Below, piece by piece: positions 24,831-27,353 of a stretch of 27,353 nucleotides of DNA (within the stretch, counting starts at the first letter, position 1; each line of letters begins with the position of its first letter). The notes below the pieces were generated by a model. It did not search any database. It had not been told where the DNA came from and saw only the letters and a program-made list of their open reading frames with translations. Both the position numbers and the translations under genes were made by a program. The stretch covers positions 1 through 27,353 of the forward strand of contig JAZQVM010000015.1 of assembly GCA_045631845.1 (NCBI GenBank). Reading direction: 5' to 3'. Origin of the DNA: CAKSHC01 sp045631845. Its GTDB lineage: Bacteria; Bacillota; Clostridia; Oscillospirales; UMGS1783.

Positions 24831-25379
24831 TTATTCTTCTATGCTATAAATCTGCATTTCACATTCAGCCATCTTTTTTAATTTAAACAGCGTCGCAATC
24901 ACGTTCGGCACCGCCTGATCGTAATATCCGTTATAGGCCTTTACCTGTCGATTGTACTGCTCACTCGCATTGGCAATGTCCTGCTCTACTGCACGCAAAT
25001 CATTTCTTAATGTCACAAACATCGCACTTATGCGTAATTTTTGATATTTTTCCGCTGAAGCAAACAAACGCCGCAACGCGTCGGTTAGTTCCGATTCGAT
25101 CTCACACTTTTCCATTAAGGATGCTGCCGCAATCGAACGATTACGTAACGCAATCAACTCCTCAATCACCGCCGTTTCATGCGCGGCATATTCCTGCACA
25201 GCTTCAATCAACCCCGGGATCAGCTCATATCTCTTTTTCATAAACCGATCCACAACCGCATACTTATCTTCACACTCATATGTCAGTCCCGAAAAATGAC
25301 TGCGCACCGCAAAAACCCATATCACTATAACGGCCACAAGAAAAGCCAATATCCCTAATATCCAATACAGCCAACCCAT
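24831..25379 (-). CDS. LemA family membrane protein
   Basis: A 182-residue LemA-family protein. It has an N-terminal membrane helix (about 4-26, WLYWILGILAFLVAVIVIWV), then a long all-helical domain with the family pattern VVDRFMKKRYELIPGLIEAV, ALRRLFASAEKYQKLR and YNRQVKAYNGYYDQAVPNVI. The protein would be anchored with the helical bundle outside. LemA proteins are widespread and their function is poorly defined. GGAGG lies seven bases before the ATG. It appears to be a single-gene unit with a near-consensus promoter. Confidence 0.93.
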   Translation of the reverse strand: MGWLYWILGILAFLVAVIVIWVFAVRSHFSGLTYECEDKYAVVDRFMKKRYELIPGLIEAVQEYAAHETAVIEELIALRNRSIAAASLMEKCEIESELTDALRRLFASAEKYQKLRISAMFVTLRNDLRAVEQDIANASEQYNRQVKAYNGYYDQAVPNVIATLFKLKKMAECEMQIYSIEE

Positions 25380-25405
25380 GACGGATCCTCCTGATTTTTT
25401 TCTTT

Positions 25406-25434
25406 ATTATACCACACCGCCCCTGCCATTTCAA
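25406..25434 (-). promoter_or_regulatory. Near-consensus sigma-A promoter of lemA
   Basis: On the minus strand TTGAAA (25434-25429) and TATAAT (25411-25406) have a 17-base spacer, 26 bases before the lemA ATG. Confidence 0.8.
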
Positions 25435-25486
25435 GCACCAATGCGAACCTTACCGCATATCATGTACTGTAATGGAGGTGTGATGC

Positions 25487-25579
25487 ATGCTATATAGAGG
25501 TACAGATAACGGCGATTGCTGCTGCAATATGTCCATCGTCATCGTTGGCATTTTGCTGATCATGCTCATCACTCGCTAA
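25487..25579 (+). CDS. 30-residue Cys-triplet membrane peptide
   Basis: A short open frame encoding 30 residues: a polar head MLYRGTDNGDCCCNMS and a hydrophobic helix IVIVGILLIMLI that ends in TR. GGAGGTG (25474-25480) lies six bases upstream, an excellent ribosome binding site, and a perfect intrinsic terminator begins right after the stop codon. The overlapping ATG at 25483 runs into a stop after four codons. The three consecutive Cys just before the membrane segment could bind metal, form disulfides or be lipidated. I do not recognise a family. It resembles in size the small single-helix proteins of Firmicutes, but no function can be assigned. I could not place a convincing sigma-A promoter for it in the 107 bases shared with lemA. 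Confidence 0.65.
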   Translation: MLYRGTDNGDCCCNMSIVIVGILLIMLITR

Positions 25580-25581
25580 AG

Positions 25582-25617
25582 AAGAAAGATCGCAGATACC
25601 TCTGCGATCTTTTTCTT
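25582..25617. terminator. Bidirectional terminator after the small membrane peptide
   Basis: A 10-bp stem AGATCGCAGA/TCTGCGATCT (25587-25610) with a TACC loop has an A-rich left side and a T-rich right side. It begins directly after the small peptide's stop codon and abuts the stop of the zinc-ribbon gene at 25616, so it can serve both. Confidence 0.88.
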
Positions 25618-26281
25618 ATTTGAATACATCAATAACGGCAAACACTTTATTAGTGATTTCACTGAAAATGTCCCCAAAGAAATAAGACAATACCAGTCCG
25701 GCAACCACCAATACACTCGTAACAAGCAAAAATGTCAGCAATACGCCCCGCGCCAAATTGCGACGATTAAAGTTCTTCGTACCGCCCAGAGCCCAGATCA
25801 AGGTAGCTAACCAGCCAATCACCGGTATCCCCATCAGCAATACCGTACCCATATACTGCGCCGAACCAAGCACATCGTAGGCCGGATCATCATAATATTC
25901 TTCATAATCAGGCATGTCCTTTTTTAAATACGGCAGAGTCTCCGATTCCAGCTCGGATTGGGGAGCCTCCGGCTCCTGCATCGCGGCAATCGTTTGCGCC
26001 AACTCCACCTTCTCGGTCGGTTTCTCATCCATAATCACCGGCTCGCCCGGTTCATGACCGCTATGTACAGGAGCAGGCTGATTGCGCAGAATCTCCTCCT
26101 GCGGCTCCTGCGGTACATACATCTCCTCTACTACCGGCTTCTCCTTGTTGTCTTCTTCATGCGGGGAGGGGAAGGTAGGCTTAAACGGCGCCGGTCTGCG
26201 GCCAAGCCGTGCCGCACCACATTCGGGACAATTCTCCATCTCATCCGTTAAGTCAGCACCGCAATTAATACAATAATCCAT
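25616..26281 (-). CDS. Zinc-ribbon membrane protein of unknown function
   Basis: A 221-residue protein. The N-terminal zinc ribbon has CxxC pairs at Cys4/Cys7 and Cys18/Cys21 (YCINCGADL, NCPECGAARLG). A long low-complexity linker rich in Pro and Glu (about 28-130) follows, then two membrane helices (about 143-165 and 178-201) joined by a basic loop (TKNFNRRNLARG), and a short C-terminal tail. The loop charge suggests that the N-terminal ribbon and the loop face the cytosol. I recognise the architecture from many Firmicute proteins but not a specific family, and no function is claimed. ATG at 26281 has GGAGG five bases upstream. It is a single gene with a consensus promoter, set between LemA and LCP. 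Confidence 0.82.
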   Translation of the reverse strand: MDYCINCGADLTDEMENCPECGAARLGRRPAPFKPTFPSPHEEDNKEKPVVEEMYVPQEPQEEILRNQPAPVHSGHEPGEPVIMDEKPTEKVELAQTIAAMQEPEAPQSELESETLPYLKKDMPDYEEYYDDPAYDVLGSAQYMGTVLLMGIPVIGWLATLIWALGGTKNFNRRNLARGVLLTFLLVTSVLVVAGLVLSYFFGDIFSEITNKVFAVIDVFK

Positions 26282-26310
26282 AGCTTCCTCCAAAATACTA
26301 ATATATTCTT

Positions 26311-26339
26311 ATTATATCGGACAACTTCCATAATGTCAA
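26311..26339 (-). promoter_or_regulatory. Perfect-consensus sigma-A promoter of the zinc-ribbon gene
   Basis: On the minus strand a perfect TTGACA (26339-26334) and a perfect TATAAT (26316-26311) have the ideal 17-base spacer, 30 bases before the ATG. This is the best match to consensus in the window and predicts strong or repressor-limited transcription. Confidence 0.9.
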
Positions 26340-26346
26340 GGGGAGC

Positions 26347-26376
26347 AAAAAAGCGAGGCATAAGCCTCGCTTTTTT
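26347..26376. terminator. Terminator overlapping the LCP stop codon
   Basis: A 13-bp perfect stem AAAAAAGCGAGGC (26347-26359) with GCCTCGCTTTTTT (26364-26376) and a four-base loop, with T runs on both strands. The LCP stop codon (26375-26377) overlaps its edge. It separates the LCP gene from the zinc-ribbon promoter. Confidence 0.9.
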
Positions 26377-27196
26377 AGGATTTAGCTGTTGAACTTTTGG
26401 CGGAGGATTCTTCCGAACTCTCGGTCGATGCTTCCGGCTCGGTGTTAGGGTGAATGTCCTCGTAAATAAATTTATGAATATGATCGGTAGCTTTTTCCAG
26501 ATCATATTGCATATAATACACCCCGTTAATCATAGCACTTTTCGCATCATCGTAATCTCCGGGAATCATCGCTTCCTCTATAACAACCTCTCCGCTGGTA
26601 AGAACCGGAAGAAATTCCAATACATCATTATAAGAAAACGATGTTGTTACCATGGGAATCACCGTCTTGGCCAACGACGGATACTGCAATACAGACATGC
26701 TCGACACCTTCTCAAAGACTGCCTGCAGAACCTGTCTTTGACGGCCGGTACGCGCCTGATCATTTCCGATGGCTCGGATTCTTGCATATCCAACCGCTTG
26801 TTGGCCATTCAAAAGCGTATCCTCGCCATAATTATTTAGATATGTTGCACCTGGACGATTTAATTCTTTAATATGGGCATTGATCAAGTTTCGCTCGGCA
26901 TTCGTGATATCCATGGTAATGCCACCGACCGCATCTACCACCTTGGCCAATTGGTCAAAATTCACCGTTACATATTCGGTAATATTCAAATTAAAGTTTT
27001 GGTTGAGTGTCTTAACCGCCAAGGAGGCCCCACCATATCCATAAGCATGGGTAAGCTTATCTCCACGCCCGTTAATCTGCACATAACTGTCACGCATGAC
27101 CGAGATCAATTTTACTTTGTTGGTCTTATGATTGATGCTCAGTATCATAATCGCATCACTCAAACCGGCATCGCTATCAAGTCGGATCGTAGCCAT
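26375..27196 (-). CDS. LytR-CpsA-Psr (LCP) family protein, 5'-incomplete
   Basis: LCP proteins attach teichoic acids or other glycopolymers from lipid carriers to peptidoglycan. From the ATG at 27196 there are 273 residues with most of the catalytic domain: GLSDAIMILSINHKTNKV, LISVMRDSYVQI, THAYGYGG, the VDAVGGI motif, and YARIRAIGNDQARTGRQRQV with the conserved Arg and Asp residues. The C-terminus is a Ser/Glu-rich tail. The expected cytoplasmic start, membrane helix and NILLLGxD strand are missing. In-frame codons continue upstream to 27238 and include TQLLGS, the probable remnant of the LLG motif. A TAG at 27241-27239 then closes the frame, with no start codon between. The break coincides with a 91-bp repeat at the window edge, so a broken assembly is more likely than a real truncation. 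Confidence 0.85.
   Translation of the reverse strand: MATIRLDSDAGLSDAIMILSINHKTNKVKLISVMRDSYVQINGRGDKLTHAYGYGGASLAVKTLNQNFNLNITEYVTVNFDQLAKVVDAVGGITMDITNAERNLINAHIKELNRPGATYLNNYGEDTLLNGQQAVGYARIRAIGNDQARTGRQRQVLQAVFEKVSSMSVLQYPSLAKTVIPMVTTSFSYNDVLEFLPVLTSGEVVIEEAMIPGDYDDAKSAMINGVYYMQYDLEKATDHIHKFIYEDIHPNTEPEASTESSEESSAKSSTAKS
27088..27178. repeat. 91-bp direct repeat, copy 1 (inside the LCP gene)
   Basis: This 91-base stretch is identical, base for base, to 27263-27353. Here it encodes part of the LCP domain (DSDAGLSDAIMILSINHK onward to VMRD) in the open frame. Confidence 0.97.
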
Positions 27197-27262
27197 GTCG
27201 TTCTGTGAGCCAAGGAGTTGTGTTCTTCTCTTGTCTTCCTAAGCCCGCTTGGCCTCCGACTT

Positions 27263-27353
27263 TGTCACGCATGACCGAGATCAATTTTACTTTGTTGGTC
27301 TTATGATTGATGCTCAGTATCATAATCGCATCACTCAAACCGGCATCGCTATC
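27263..27353. repeat. 91-bp direct repeat, copy 2 (reaches the window edge)
   Basis: Identical to 27088-27178, 175 bases downstream. It ends exactly at the last base of the window, so its true right end is not visible. In this copy the same protein segment is followed by an unrelated frame that ends at a stop, so it does not look like a second working LCP gene. The 84 bases between the copies start with AAGTCGGA and end with TCCGACTT. Confidence 0.97.

Noticed and set aside
27088..27353. The direct repeats as a CRISPR array or diversity-generating retroelement
   Set aside because: Only two copies of 91 bp exist with one 84-bp spacer, both are coding LCP sequence, and there is no cas gene, reverse transcriptase or adenine-specific variation.

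Overview
The window looks like a chromosomal segment of a Gram-positive Firmicute, probably an uncultured member of the Clostridia. This rests on gene content, not on a marker gene. It carries a LytR-CpsA-Psr wall protein, a FemX-type aminoacyl transferase, paired class A penicillin-binding proteins, an Asp23/YloU-FakA/YloV pair, an MEP-pathway kinase (IspE), a YhaN/YhaO-type ATPase-exonuclease pair, AGGAGG-like ribosome binding sites and near-consensus sigma-A promoters. Most genes are core housekeeping. I see no phage, transposon, CRISPR or secretion-system genes. No gap between genes exceeds 300 bases; the largest is about 230 bases, before the EF-G-like gene.

Layout. Positions 1-15 hold the first 15 bases of a minus-strand tRNA (probably Arg). 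Positions 45-5649 (minus) hold two adjacent class A PBPs. Positions 5692-11087 (minus) form a tight operon-like run, in transcription order: PHP-domain phosphatase, Lrp/AsnC regulator, AlaT-like aminotransferase, ispE, ychF and a DUF1624-type membrane acyltransferase. Positions 11212-14635 (plus) hold an NAD+ synthetase, an ACT-domain protein and a UPF0210 protein, closed by a terminator. Positions 14686-18525 (minus) hold a YfiH-type oxidase/phosphorylase, a metallophosphoesterase and an SMC-like ATPase. Positions 18757-24795 (plus) hold an EF-G-like GTPase, Asp23, a FakA-like protein, a nitroreductase and FemX. Positions 24831-27196 hold LemA (minus), a 30-residue Cys-rich membrane peptide (plus), a zinc-ribbon membrane protein (minus) and an LCP-family gene that is incomplete at its 5' end (minus).

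A cell-envelope theme runs through both ends of the window: PBPs, membrane acyltransferase, FemX and LCP. Cofactor, isoprenoid and amino-acid metabolism fills the middle.

I did not find a clearly new multi-gene system. The points most worth checking are: ispE, which lacks any ATG, GTG or TTG start that keeps its catalytic Lys and has ATC exactly where a TAATG stop-start overlap is expected; an NAD+ synthetase whose glutaminase domain appears to have lost its catalytic Lys and Cys; an SMC-like ATPase with a two-helix membrane hairpin inside its coiled coil; the small Cys-triplet membrane peptide; and a perfect 91-bp direct repeat that runs into the right window edge and interrupts the LCP gene, which looks like an assembly artefact.
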